Below are positions 20,876-32,847 of a stretch of DNA of 64,000 bases, in pieces (position 1 is the stretch's first letter; each line of letters starts with the position of its first letter). Source of the DNA: Lepiota brunneoincarnata (Eukaryota; Basidiomycota; Agaricomycetes; Agaricales; Agaricaceae); NCBI GenBank assembly GCA_023014365.1, contig JAEBUN010000014.1, positions 992,001 through 1,056,000 on the forward strand. Reading direction: 5' to 3'. Below the pieces are notes generated by a model. The model did not search any database, was not told the DNA's origin, and saw only the letters and a list, made by a program, of their open reading frames with translations. Made by a program: the position numbers and the translations under genes.

Positions 20876-23800
20876 ATGGAAGCCTCTCTTCAAGACAATC
20901 CCCCACCACTCAACCTTTGCTCGACTCACCGTCTCACTCTTATTGCGATCATGTCCGAGTCCGACAGTCGGTTGGCAGACGCCGGTAATTCCTCCGGAGA
21001 TCGTCCACAGCCCATACCCCGCCCCTCCATTGCCACAACTGAGTTGGACAACTCATCCATGGATGCCCGTCGCTCGAGTCCCCGATCGGAGCTGGAAGGC
21101 ACGATAGCCGTCACTTTTACGAGTTCCGCAGTTGATTCGCAGCCCGCAGAAAGTGCAAGTATTTCCCACGTGCACGTCCAAGGTATTCCTATTCCCTCTT
21201 TCAAGTTCAAGTTCGTGCATCTTCTTAAACTCCAATTCCTTGCCTTCTCTGTCCTTGAGATCATCTTTATTGTCTTCGCCTGGCTCTGCTTCGCCCACCC
21301 AATCCCAATCCCATTTGTTGACTTCTCCAACCTCTCCGTGACAAAGAGTGCGTTCACCACGACCTTCTCCATCTGGCATACAATTGCTGTTGCGTGCGGA
21401 ATGACAACCTGTCTCGAGTCCTTCAGTGGGGAATGGGATACTCGTCAAGAAAGAACCGATTTTGTTTCTACCGTTTGCAGCGGTGTTGTTGACCGCCTTC
21501 GCTACACATTTCGACCAAGGGCAACAAAAACATTTAAAGCTGCTTTCACTGCCTCTTTAGCTTTGATCATTCTTCGGACAACAGGATCCTCTACCATCAC
21601 GGTATCCTCTATTGCTCAGCCCGCTCTTGTGGCCGTTGCTAGTATCCATGTACCCCTCCCCGACACATCCAATCCCCAGGTCCAAACTCCTTTCCCTAGA
21701 CGTTACAAGGAGTTCCTGGGCCTGGCAGGGGAGATTTTAAATCTTGAAACCTCGCATGGGGCGACTGCGGGATTTGCACCTCAGAAGAATTGGATCATCC
21801 CTCTGCCCATTCTCAACACCGCGATTGATGGGCTCTCCGTCACTTATGAGACGGATATTGTGTACTTTAACCATTCGTGCCAGTGGAAAGCCATTGACGA
21901 TGTGTCCGATCGTGGAATAGTCATCGGGGATAGAACATGGCGTGACCGTTGGGCGAACCAAACCAGTTTGAGACGTTTCCCCTCGGGCATTGGTGAGTTG
22001 GTCATAGTTTCCTGATGCAGAAGCTAATTAAGACAATAAGTTACTGAGTCTGCTGTCATCGGCCTTACACCCACTGACCATGATTATGGAGCAGCAGTAT
22101 CGGTGTTTTTGTTTTTAGGAGGCAATTCGTCTGTGCCAGCTACTGCGCCTTCGCGATGGATTGACCTTAGTCACCTTCCAACCACTGATCTCGGGCTCCT
22201 GATGGAGGGTCCATTCAATGCTCCTCTCGCCACGCTTCTTATATGTAATCCCCAGCTCCATTTCACATCCGGGACTGTCCTACTTAATCCTTCACCCGAT
22301 CCCAATACCTGGGATCTTACGGTTCTTTCTCAGAAGTCGCATGCTTCCATCGGAAATATTGATCAAGCCACGGTACAGTTTTTGTTCACTGAGGCGCTTA
22401 GTGTTTGGAGTCTTGGCCCAGAGACTTTGTCCTTCACCCCCGGCGCGTTTCTGGATTCCCTATTGATGGCACCACAATTTCCCGAGAAGCTGGATGGCCC
22501 TATCATACTGCTTAACTTGCAGCAACTTGGGGAGCATGTTGGGGATGGGTTCCTCTCCCTTTTCAAGGCGTTCACTAGTGGTTTTGCAGGAAGCCCTTCC
22601 GACCCTTTCTCTGGGAAGGTAGAAACCGCTGACTCGACAACAGTCAGAGGAAGCTACGGAAGCGCGAGACTCGGATTTGCAACAAGCGCTCTGTTTGCGG
22701 CCCTCCACTCAGCCCTATTTGTGGTTATTTTGCTCGCATTGGTTCAGTTGGAACAGCTTAATAGCCAGCCTTGTCGTGTGCCATTTGACTTAGAGCATTT
22801 GGAGAGAACGTTCAGCTGCAAACATCCCGATGATGGTAGCCAGTTCCTCCCTCGAACCACCGCCCCCACCCGGACGGAATCCACCCCTGACCGTCCGACG
22901 CAAAGCAGCTGTCTGGAGGTTGCGCTCATTGAATTAGGTACAGACCCCCTATCTGGCGAGGATGTCACGACGGGTACCACCTGTATGATGGTTGGATCTG
23001 GCCACTTAGCAAAACGCGCGGGCGCTGTTCCAGAACCCATGTCGCCCAACACTAGATTCACATATCTCCTCAACGCCCAGTTTCTTTCCAGCCTTCTGCT
23101 AGAAGTCGCTTTTGTCGCCTTCACCTGGGTCTGCTTTGCTCATCCTATCCCGTTACCATCTTTTGGCCCCTCAGTCCTCTCGATAATGAGGAGCGTATTC
23201 ACCGCACTTTTCAGCGTCTGGCACACAATTGCCGTTGCATGCGGCGATTCGGTTTGCCTTGAGTGGTTCAGCAAGGAGTGGGCTGCACTCCCGCAGAGGA
23301 CTGATGCTGTCTCTACCCTCTGCAGTGGTATAAGGGACCGCCTCACATACGCTACAAAGTCAAGGGCAACGAGGACGTTCAGATGTGCCTTATCTATCAC
23401 CTTGTGTTTGATGATACTCAGAACATCAGGCTCCTCTGCCATCATACTAAACGCCTTCACCCAAGCAGGCTTTGTGGCTGTTGCTACACTTAACGCGAGT
23501 CCTCTCATCGGGTCGGATTATGATGCCAGTATTATGTCTCTGGAGTACGACAAATTCAATAACTTCCAGACCCGACAAATCCGGACAATGACACGCCTGA
23601 ACGTCGAGCAGACGTCCTTTTTGACTACCGGATACAGACCAGAACCGAACTGGTTAATCCCTCTGCCGCTTCTGGATCTCGAGGTTGACGAGACAGTTGG
23701 GGTTACATATGGCACGGACTTGGTGCATTTCCATCACTCTTGCCACTGGCAAGCGCCAGAGTTCGATGATAAAAGGGTGGCACTTGAAAATGGTACATGG

Positions 23801-24666
23801 TCGGCTCGGGACTTGAGAGAGTCGCTCACTACAGGTGCGTTCATTGCCACCTTTTCAATTGATGACACTCAATGGTTGATTTGTCCATAGTCAATGCTTC
23901 CACCGTTGCAGGGTTAACACCCGACAATACTGCAACTGGAGTCTCGGCATTCCTATTTTTGGGAGGAAATTCAACCGCCACCAACACCCAGCGTTGGCTG
24001 GACCTCAGGGGCCTGCCAACCTCTAATCTTGAGGCTTCGACGGGCAAACGGTTAGACGCGCCGCTTGCCACTCTGTTGGTTTGTGACCCCCAGCTCTTCT
24101 TCACGTCCGGGATGGCTCTCCTCAAGCCTACGACCAACCCCAGTGCTCTCGAAGTCACAGTGGTTACTCACAGCCCCAATCAAACTATCGGAAATATTAA
24201 TCCCACTACAGTCCGAGATCTGTTCACCTGGTTGATTGGTGGCCTTGGGTATGCCAATGGCGATCGAGATGGTATTTGCCTTACTACTCTTGGGGGAAGC
24301 TTATTTCTGCCGCAATGGGTGGATTGCGACAAAAGAGGTCCTATACCCCCGCTTGGCCTCCATGAGATTGAGGAGCGTCTGGATAATTTTACGCTCTCCG
24401 CTCTGAAAGTCTACACCAGCGGATATACTGACGATCCCCTCGCTTTATTCAAGGGCTTCCCACAGACGCCAAATACAACCCGCGTTAATGCCCGTTTCCT
24501 AACCACTAGGCTTGCGCTGTCGACAAGCGTTCTTTTTGCCGTCGGCCATTCTGTCCTGTTTGTGATAACTGCACTGGGTCTAGCTGGCTTAAGACTTCTG
24601 AACAGTACGCAGCGGCGCGTGCCGTTTGACCTAGTGAACGTGGAGAAAGAGTTGAAGCGAGAGTGA
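20876..24666 (+). CDS. Large membrane protein made of two fused copies of one module
   Basis: Three exons, 20876-21992, 22041-23834 and 23891-24666, join in frame to 1,228 codons plus stop; an in-frame ATG at 20951 is an alternative start (1,203 aa). Module A (about residues 100-630) and module B (about 705-1,228) are clearly homologous. Both have a helix ending FAWLCFAHPIPIP / FTWVCFAHPIPLP, then FSIWHTIAVACG / FSVWHTIAVACG, CSGVVDRL / CSGIRDRL, ATKTFKAAF / ATRTFRCAL, LILRTTGSS / MILRTSGSS, NWIIPLPIL / NWLIPLPLL, FLFLGGNSS / FLFLGGNST, PLATLLICNPQLHFTSG / PLATLLVCDPQLFFTSG, a final helix and RVPFDL. Each module carries one phase-1 intron at the same place. A disordered linker (about 620-700) joins them without a stop. 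I do not recognise the family; several helices per module suggest a polytopic membrane protein with a large lumenal or extracellular loop. Confidence 0.75.
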
Positions 24667-25449
24667 TTGGTGGTGATACTTCTTCTTTGGGTGGAACGCA
24701 TGCTACGCTTCATCAAATTCTGTTCTACATCTACGGACGGTTGGATTGGCATTTTGCCGTCTTGTTTTACTGCTGTCTACATTAGTCGTTATATCTCCTT
24801 CAATGCTCTAGTAGGTCCATTTCCTTTGAAGCCGCTCTCGCTTGTGCTCGATGTCCAATGCATATTATGAGCTTTGTGGTCCGCGACCTCGTTGGAAGGA
24901 AAAGATACTGTGACTGGGCTTAGAGCGATATGATGGCTTCCCCTCGAAGATCCATCTGGGTCACCCCCGCCAACGTAACGGCCTGCTTCGCCCCTAAGGC
25001 AGCCATGCATTACTGAGATACGCGTCACTTTGTTTGATAAATATCTCTAAGGTGGGTAGGCATATACAAGCAGGAACTTCAAGCTTGTAATATTACTTGC
25101 TGGAGATTCCTGATAGCCTCCTCGAGTCATTAAGCGCTCCGCATATGTTCAAAACTGATCGTGGAAGGTATTGTGACTGGAACATTCCACGCCCTGATAG
25201 AGTTTCTATAACGCCGATTTGCACGGGTATAGAACCAATGAGACCAAGAGGAACATTATGGTAACCAAGTCGAGTCTGACAAAACGACTAGGTACTCGTT
25301 AAGCAGGAGATCAAAGTGGAAACGCCGCATTCACTCGGTTTGGTAGCGAGGGGGGTGCGGCTGTGCGACGAGCATCAAGGAAGCTAGTTCTTCGGCATAG
25401 TCAAGAAGTAGAAACTAGGCACCCTAGACGACGACACGTTATTGTAGAG
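24667..25449. other. Gene-free stretch
   Basis: This is the 3' flank of the fused membrane-protein gene, followed by unrecognised DNA. No gene or repeat is supported. Confidence 0.45.
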
Positions 25450-25452
25450 CAT

Positions 25453-25712
25453 GAGCCGGAATTCGATGAGATGATCTGCTTCCGAGGCGGGGAGTGACTT
25501 TGGAGCGAGATCCTACAGAGGGGGTGTCCCATGGTCCGGGTTGCGCGGGTTACTTACAGGCCTTGCTTCATCTGTTTGTGAGATGGCGTCGGGCATTGGA
25601 GGTGAAAAGCCCCTTGTGGTGCTTAGGGATGGCAAAGGCGATGATGGAGGCGGGGGTACTTGGACGGATTATGTTGCTCTGAAGTCTGAAGGAATATACT
25701 TTGGGTGCCATT
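25453..25712 (-). pseudogene. Decayed copy of the 143-aa gene
   Basis: The plus-strand sequence GATGAGATGATCTGCTTC and what follows match 15381-15640 of the intact 143-aa gene, including the start-codon context GGGTGCCATTGGTAG. Deletions around 25540-25600 and the lost distal half abolish the frame. It stands directly before a recyclin copy, as in the intact locus, but the cysteine-tailed gene that lies between them there (15777-16047) is absent here. Confidence 0.7.
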
Positions 25713-25756
25713 GGTAGAGAGAGGGGGAGGGGCGGAGTCGGTAGGGTAATGACATC

Positions 25757-27150
25757 AGCGTGCACAAGTTCAAAGCTCTTGAGCCTGTCCGTCTACTACA
25801 CAAGAGAATTTCTCCAACAAATCGCGTTGGCCGTCGGACCTTCATCTCATCATCCTCGCCCATCTCCCCCTCCCAGAATTTCCAGCTTATGCCCACTGTG
25901 AACATGCAATATCTACCCCCACCTTTGGCAGCTCCATCTAGACGGAGGGCTGGCTTGCCCTTGCCTATCATTCCCGTCGACGACGACTTTGGTGTCTTGG
26001 TTCGAATCCAAGGCCTCGCACTTTTGCTGCCCTATCTTCGGAGACGGCAGGCCCGACGCTTAAGTAAGGATCTGGCTAAGGAATTACACACAGACAGACA
26101 GACGAAAAAGCCGTAGTGTAAAAGACTACGCAGTGGGCCGGCCTCTCATCAGGTACCATGCCATGAGGGGTCCGAGTGGGAGGGATGCCCCAGGCCCAGC
26201 CCCCCCTTCCTGCCTACCTGTAAGGGGTCCCGGATGCACCCCGGCGCGCTAGCCAGTCCAGCAGATCAATTAATATATTGATTCATACTCCCCCACAGCC
26301 ATCCTAAGTTAGGTAGTCTAATTCTGTGGCTACATGAGCCAAGGTGGGTTAGGGCAGCGGTTAAGCCCTCTGATGAGCCCCTTCGCAAGGGCGAAACCCG
26401 CATAAGTCCCCCCAACTTTGCCACCGTAGATGTCCTGCAACTGCCTCCGGACGGACTCTGGGATTTTGTTGGTGCATTTGACACACCTTCGCTCTCTCCT
26501 CGCATACAAAATGTCTTTACTCATCTCAAAGACACATACAGGAACAAGTTTAGCCATGCACACAACCTCCTCGGACGTCTCCCTCCTCACCACCTCATGT
26601 CATCCTCTCAGAACTCGCAGCAGTCGCACTTCCCTCCATTCCCTCCCAGGCCAATCTCCTCCATCTCCTCTCCGTGTTTCTCTCCCCTTCTGCCCAACCT
26701 GTTCGCTGATATGACACACTGTCCCTCTCACTCCGGTCTGCAATGGGTCGCTTTGATGCCAATCTTCTTTCCGCGTTCGACATCGTTGATGGCAATGGCG
26801 ACGAAGCTACTGTGAAGGAGGCTGCTGAAGCCAGTTGGGATCTCCGGGAAGGTACTGGAAATTGGGAGATGGGCAAGGTCTGGGCAGAGAAGCGCGAGAT
26901 GATTTATCAACATGGGTAGAAACCTCTTGAAAACATTACGTGTGCCATGTTCTTTTTTTCTTTGTTTTCCTTATTGATGCCCTCTTAGGAAAAATAGTCT
27001 TGATTTTACACCAATGGACGAGTCCATGTCCCAGGTGCTTACTGCTATCAACGAACATGGTTCTCGGACCGTGCGCGTCTTTCCACCGAAAGCTCAGGTT
27101 TTAATCGCTTTTGCTGATCAATTAGGCGCCTGAAGTCGTGCGCTTTTGGG
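25757..27150 (+). pseudogene. Decayed recyclin copy (exons 1-2 only)
   Basis: Bases 25757-25994 and 26413-26945 match exon 1 of recyclin (16081-16946), and 26990-27135 matches exon 2, including the intron 1 region. Internal deletions, a foreign insertion at about 25995-26412, an in-frame stop near the exon 1 end (TGGGTAGAAACC instead of TGGGTGGAAACC) and loss of all later exons make it non-functional. It lies convergent to CHAT1. Confidence 0.75.
25995..26412. mobile_element. Insertion inside the recyclin pseudogene, possibly SINE-like
   Basis: About 418 bp interrupt recyclin exon 1 sequence between GACGACTTTGGTG and AACTTTGCCACC. The insert contains GGTTCGAATCC (26008-26018), which matches a tRNA B-box consensus, and GGGCAGCGGTTAAG (about 26351), which resembles an A-box, but they are not spaced or ordered as in a tRNA. 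A tRNA-derived short element or a compound insertion is possible. No coding frame is supported. Confidence 0.4.
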
Positions 27151-27184
27151 GCTTGGGAGTTGCCTTCTCTGCTTACACTATACT

Positions 27185-27354
27185 GTATAATGAACATAGG
27201 CGGCTGTCGGGTCGTTTGGTGGCAAGGGATGCCAATAGCGGCCTCGAAGTTCGATAAACGAATTGATCGTGTGGCTACATAGGTTAATTTACATCACCAA
27301 AAATGTATGATACTCATATCATAAAAGGTCAACAGCAGCGGAGTTATACGTATA
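27185..27354 (+). repeat. CHAT downstream flank, shared by CHAT loci
   Basis: This AT-rich stretch before the CHAT1 stop codon resembles 60553-60704 (before the CHAT4 stop) and 41590-41730 (the flank of CHAT3, now separated from it by retrotransposons). Shared landmarks include GGAACATA-GTGGC, AGCGGCCTCG, GTGGCTACAT and the TATCATACACCATAATGTAC run into the stop. It is the common 3' UTR or flank of the duplicated CHAT unit. Confidence 0.6.
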
Positions 27355-30300
27355 TCATACACCATAATGTACGAAAGGCACCCAGGAGTAAAACGAGTCC
27401 TGTCCCAACTTTCTTAGCTCCTTCACACCTTCATGCAACGCTCTCGCTGCCTGTTCGCTGTTTGGTTCCCCTCCAGAAAGGAGGTTCTCATAAACCTTTT
27501 CAGCAACAATAGGAGCGGCCTCATCGGGTATCGACCACATCGTTCCAATGACACTTCGATATCCTGCTCCCAGCATCGCCCCAGTGATATGCACCGCCTC
27601 ATCTGATGCCTTCTCGTCTCCGGTCGCTGTTTGGCAAGCCGACAGAAAGGCGAGGTCGGGGTTGGTAAACGGTCTGGCAATGATATCTGTAATCATCAAC
27701 CGCCGGTCATGGAGGCAGAGACCACTCCGCGTTGGCTCTTGGACGTCCTGGACGGCATGGCATGCAAGGTGAACCCAACTGCTATTTTCCATGTCGGCCA
27801 GCACTCGTTCCCCGGTCGCCTGCTCGTTCCGAAGTGTTTCGAACGTCCACTGCGAGTTGGCAGGGAAATGTTTTCCAATCTTAATCAGCTCTGCATCGGC
27901 ATTTGGAAGTGGACTAAGGTGTGGTGAGTTTGCCATGGCGACGCCGACAAGTTTACCGAAAGGCTGTCGTCTTGCTGCTCTTGCCTCCAGTAAGGCATTG
28001 ACTGTTGGTGTGTATGATGACACAACATAGTTGGATGTCTCTTCCCTCTCACCCGCTATTTCATGGCCAGCAGCATGCAGTGGAAGGAAGGTGAGGGGGC
28101 CAGTTGGACACCACCAGATGCGAGGAAGGTGCTCAGGATCTGACGCCCCCATCTGTAATGGCCAGGAGTGATATCAGTGGACGCGTTGCGCTATAGTGGG
28201 TGACTCTTACCGTGAAGCCCAAGCCCTGAAGAATAGGATATACGATGCTCTGATAGAGCTTCCCAAGAACCTCCACTATGCGTGAACCATTCATCGGGAG
28301 TGGTGCACCAGCACGGTTCCCCCGTCTAGCCAAATAAGGGTTTGCGAGGTATTGTCGGAGCGATTTTTGCATCTTCTCCACATCCTCGTAGTGGAGTCTG
28401 TTCAACGGGATGTGACGCACTTGGTCTTTGCCTGGTTCGAGTACTAGTGCATCACAGCGAAGTATATGGACATTGATGAGAACCACAGGACCTGAATCTG
28501 CGGCTTTCTTCAGAACAGAGACCTTCTTCGGCAAAAGAAAGTCTTCAAAGTCTGGAAGCGATCGTATTTTCTTGACGAGAGAGTCCCATTTCTCTGCAAG
28601 GCGATGATGGCGCCGGGTTTCTTCCTCGAGGGAGATCATGGTATCGGCGGATGACTCCATCGGCTGCTGTTGGCGAGTCACTGCGTTTCGGAGCTCATGT
28701 GAGATTTGGGTGAACTCAGCGCAGAGATCTGGGTGGACTTGATGGAGGTTAATGACGGAAGTGCGGAGGTTAAGCATCTGATTCCAGACGACTGAACGTG
28801 CTTGTTCAAGCCATTCCAGGGCAAGGTCTGGTTTCCCCATAATAAGGGCGACTGCAGCGGCCTCTCTGGGAAGATCACCAAGTTTGTGGAGTTGGGAGTG
28901 GCGGGTATCGATAGGATCCCCGATCCAAGCAGTCTGTGGGAGGAGATCGATGGCGCGACTATATGCGTCCAAGACGGAATGTGGATCAAGGTTGGGTAAG
29001 GCTAGGGAAGCCCAGCCCCACCTTCGAGCTGCAAAGACTTGGACTGAAGGCGGGCCAGTGTTTGAATTTGCAGAAGACCGGAAATGAGAAATTGCTTCAT
29101 TCAAGTCACTCGGCACGCCAGTGAGGGCAAACCGACTCTCGAAGGCATTTGCAAGGCTGGAAAGCATCAACGGTTTATCAGGGTGACCATCTGGGATGAG
29201 CAACATGGCCTGGTGTTGACAATCGATTGCTAGGTCAATGTCACTGGGCACGCCTGTATGCTCAAACAGACTGTGGTAGAAATCCCCAAGGTTGTGGAGC
29301 CCCTCTGGTTTGCTAGGGTGCTCATCTGGAGTGAGTGACACCGCCTGCTGTCCATTCTTGATAGCCTCATCAAGGTCACTGAGCATCCCTGTATGTCGAA
29401 AGCGACTGTGGAAGGACAACCCGAGGGCAGTATGTGCGCCAGGTTTGTTAGGGTGTCCATCCGGGACGAGTAATATTGCCTGCTGTAGAATCTTGATTGA
29501 CTCGTCAATGTCGCTGAGTGCCCCTGCATGCCAGAACCGACTGTGGAGTGACCATCCAAGTTTGCCGAGCTCTGTCGGTTTGCTGGGATGACCATCTGGC
29601 GTGAGCAATACTCCTTGCTGTTGAATCTTGATTGCTTCGTTGAGGTCGCTGAGCACTCCTGTACGCTCAAACCGGCTGTGAAGGGAGCCCCCAAGGTGAT
29701 GGAGTCCCCCTTGTTTGAAAGGGTCACTGTCTGGGATGTGCAGCATAGCCTGCTGCTGGTTTTTGATTGCCTCGTCAAGGTCACTGAGTGCTCCCGTACG
29801 CCAATACCGACTGTGGAGGGAGCGCCCAAGGTTATTAGGTACCTTTGGGGCATTGGGATGTCCATCTGGGGTGAGCAACACCACCCGCCGTTGATTCTTG
29901 ATCGCCTCATCTAGGTCACTGAGGACTCCTTTATGCTCAAAGCGAGTGTGGAAGGAATATGCGAGGTTGTTGAGCCCAGTCAGTTCGTCACGGTGACCAT
30001 CGGGGGTGAGCGACACTGCCTGCTGCTGATTCGTGATTGCCTCCTCTATGTCACTGATATTCCCTGTATGCTCAAACCGACTGCAGAATGACGTTCCGAG
30101 GCCGTTGAATGTCCAAGGTTTGTCGAAATGCCCCTCTGGGGTGAGTAACACTGCTTGTCGTTGGTTCTTGATAGCCCCATCAATGTCACTAAGTATGCCT
30201 GTACGCTCAAACCGACTGTGGAAGGAACTTCCGAGGCTGTTGAACCCTCCCAGTTTGTTGGGGTGACCATCTGGAGCGAGTTGTACTGCCTCTTGTTGAT

Positions 30301-31900
30301 ACTTGATTGCCTCATCAATGTCCCATAGAACACCCGTATGCTCGAACCGACTGTGGTGGGCAACCCCAAGGTTGGTGAGTCTCTGTGGCTTACTGGGATG
30401 TTCATCTGGGGTGAGTAATACTGCCTGTTGTTGATTCTCGATTGCTTCGTTGATATCGCTGAGCACCCTAGTGTGCTTAAACCGATCGCGAAGCGAAAGC
30501 CCAAGACCTTCGAGTCTCCCCGATCGGCTAGCATGTCCCTCTGGGGTCAGCCATAAAGCGTGCTGATAATTCTTGATTGCCTCATCAATGTCGCTGAGCG
30601 CCTCGGTGTGCTCAAACCGGCTACGGAAGGACATCCCGAGGTTGTGGAGCCCTGTCAATCCGTCAGGATGACCATCGGGGATGAGTGAAATCGCGCGTTG
30701 TTGATATTTGATCGCCTCTTCAAGGTTGCTGAGCTCCCGTGTTTGCTTGTACCTGCTGTAGAAGGAAAACCCAAGGTTATTGAGCACCGTTGGGTTTTTA
30801 GCATGCCCATCTGGGTTGAGCCACCCCGCTTGCTGTAGACTCTTGATTGCTTCGTCAATGTCGCTGAGCGCTCCTGTATGCTCAAACCGAGTAGCAAAAG
30901 AAGTCCCGAGGTTATTGAGCCTCCCCGGTTTGTCGGCGTGCCCATCTAGAGTCAGCAACACCGCCTGCTGTAGATTTGTTATTGCCTCGTCGATGTCACT
31001 GAGGACCCCTGTATGTTCGAATCGGCTGCGGAACGACAGTCCAAGGTTGTTAAGCCCCTTTAGCTTATAAGGGTGTCCATCTGGGATCAGCGGCAATGCC
31101 AGTTGTTGGTTCTTGATTGCCTCCTCAAGGTCGTTCAGTGCGCCCGTATGTTCAAAACGACAGCAGAAGGAAGCCCCGAGGTTGTGGAGCCTCGCCGGTT
31201 TGTGGGCATGGCCATCCGGGGTGAGCCACACCGCCAGTTGTTGATTCTCGATTGCCTCGTTGATAAAATTAAGCTCGCCTGTACGTTCAAACCAACTCTG
31301 AAGCGAAGTCCCGAGGTTGCTGAGTCCCGTCACTTGGTCGGGATGGCCATCTAGGATGAGCAACAGTACCTGCCGCTGGCTGGCGACTGTCTCCTCAAGG
31401 TCGCTGAGTGCGCCCGTACGCCCAAATCTACTGTGGAAGGAACTTGCGAGGTTGCTGAGCCATGTCGGTTTGCTGGCATCTCCGTCTGGGGTGAGCAACA
31501 CCGCCTGCTGCTGACACTGGATTGCCTCGTCGATGTCACTGAGCACCCCTGTATGCTCAAATCGGCTGCGAAGGGAAACCCCAAGGTTGTGAAGTCCCAT
31601 TGGTTCGAAAGGGTGACCCTCTAGGGTGAGCAACACCGCTTTCCGGTGATATTCAATTGCCTCGTTGACATCGCTGAGAACCCCCGTACGTCCAAATCGA
31701 CCGTGCAAATAGACCCCAAGGTTGTTGAGCCTCTGCGGCTCTTTGGGGTGATTATCAGAGGTGAGCCCCATTAGTCGCCGCTGCTTCTCGATTGCATCCT
31801 CAATGTCGTTGAGTACCCCTGTATGCTGAAAGCGAGTGTGAGAGGAAGATGCGAGGTTGTGTTGTGAATCTTGTTGAGCTGTAGAAATGCGGTTTCCCAT
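27355..31900 (-). CDS. TPR-CHAT protein, intact copy (CHAT1)
   Basis: Two coding exons, 31900-28211 and 28152-27355, join in frame to 1,495 codons plus stop across a 58-nt intron (28210-28153). The start is the ATG of MGNRISTAQQ, conserved in CHAT2; the frame is open upstream but has no other ATG before an intron acceptor. About 21 tandem TPR-like units of 42 residues (for example GxSFxSRFEHTGxLSDIDEA) fill residues 30-930. A helical linker with ALEWLEQARSVVWNQ follows, then the CHAT domain from about 1,150. The predicted dyad is His in WVHLACHA (about residue 1,362; codon 27757-27759) and Cys in FLSACQTATGD (about 1,403; codon 27634-27636). The end reads WVPFVHYGV. CHAT is a caspase-fold peptidase family often joined to TPRs, including the bacterial TPR-CHAT protease of type III-E CRISPR systems. 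A regulated protease in defence or cell death is inferred. Confidence 0.85.
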
Positions 31901-32080
31901 GGTTCTCAATGCGTTGTTCGGATGGGCAGATGGTTCAGACCACACAACTTGTCCGACGCAAAGCTAGAGCTAGGAATAATATTGTTGTTCGTAGACGACC
32001 AGGCATGTAATCAGCGAGGGATAAAGGTACAAGTGAACGCATACTCACTTGGTACGAAAGAAAGTGGAACTGTGTGAGGG
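31901..32080 (-). promoter_or_regulatory. CHAT1 5' leader with conserved intron
   Basis: A donor GTGAGTATG at 32048 and an acceptor CCTAG ending at 31970 define a 79-nt intron upstream of the CHAT1 ATG. CHAT2 has the same arrangement with a 79-nt intron at 38561-38483, preceded by the same exon end TTCCACTTTCTT-CATACCAA / CGTACCAA. The leader is probably a spliced 5' UTR. It is cut off on its upstream side at about 32080 by a LINE fragment in CHAT1. Confidence 0.55.
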
Positions 32081-32406
32081 CGAGCAGAGCATCTGTCGAG
32101 ACACAAGCCAGATGCTGTGTCTTGAGCGAGGGGAGACACGTGGTACAGGCCACGGGTGGCGAATTCTACCGACACTTTGTCCCATCAGCACCAACCTCCT
32201 GCCCATGCGGAGAGGAACAACAAACATGCGAACACATACTCCTCATATGCCCATTATACGAACAACATTGCCTCATCCTGAAGAATGTCTCCAACAGACT
32301 TTACTTCCCACAGACTCTAGGCACTAGAGACGGCATAACGACACTAGCAGCTTTCCTGGAAAAAATCAGGGCTTACACGAAGTCTGGCAATGGCCTACCT
32401 CAGTGA
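32080..32406 (+). mobile_element. 3' end of a LINE-type (non-LTR) retrotransposon
   Basis: The plus-strand frame ending at 32406 encodes a C-terminal segment typical of fungal Tad1/CgT1-like LINE polyproteins: GGEFYRHFVPSAPTSCPCGE, then QTCEHILLICPLYEQH and a hydrophobic LAAFLEKIRAY end. The CPCG...H...C pattern is the terminal zinc-knuckle region after the RNase H domain. Only the last about 110 residues are present, as expected of a 5'-truncated LINE. It lies immediately upstream of, and opposite to, the CHAT1 leader exon. No clear poly(A) tail is seen. Confidence 0.65.
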
Positions 32407-32603
32407 CGACACCCGAACATTAACAACATCCCTCATGACAATCAAACAGCAAGGGAAAGGGAACTGGGTGGGCTAAATCATGACTAGCCCCACGCTTCAT
32501 CCGGATCTCACACTTTTTACCTCCTTTTGTTTTATCGTTAATTTCGCTACTTCTCGCTGCCTTTTACTATAGATGCTGCTCCAATAACACAGGGAGTACA
32601 CCA

Positions 32604-32804
32604 TGTTGGATTTAAGGAAATCAGCGAGAAAAGCAGGGACCCGTTGCAAACGCGCAGGGGTTCATCTCTGTTTGTACCTATTATATACACCTGGTAATAA
32701 TAAGACTCTAGAAATGAAGTAAAACAATAAAAGTAATCGGAAACAGGAATGAAATAGAATAATAACTGAGTATCCGAGCCAGCGGAGTGCTCGATATTCT
32801 AACA
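32604..32804 (-). repeat. LTR of the gag-only copia element (3' LTR in coding sense)
   Basis: 201 bp, TG...CA bounded, nearly identical to 33825-34025. Differences are mostly C/T or G/A changes, such as GCGCAGGGGTTC against ACGCGGGGGTTC. Confidence 0.85.
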
Positions 32805-32847
32805 CATCCCCGCGAGCGCTACGCTCCCAAGTAGTGCATCCCCGCAA

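Noticed and set aside
26330..26420. tRNA gene
   Set aside because: The A-box-like motif has no acceptor stem or correctly placed B-box, so a functional tRNA is not supported.
30046..30534. Long antisense and alternate-frame ORFs across the TPR region (also 29230-29910, 62460-63260)
   Set aside because: The 126-bp repeats are a multiple of three, so a frame open in one unit stays open in all. These are shadows of CHAT1 and CHAT4.
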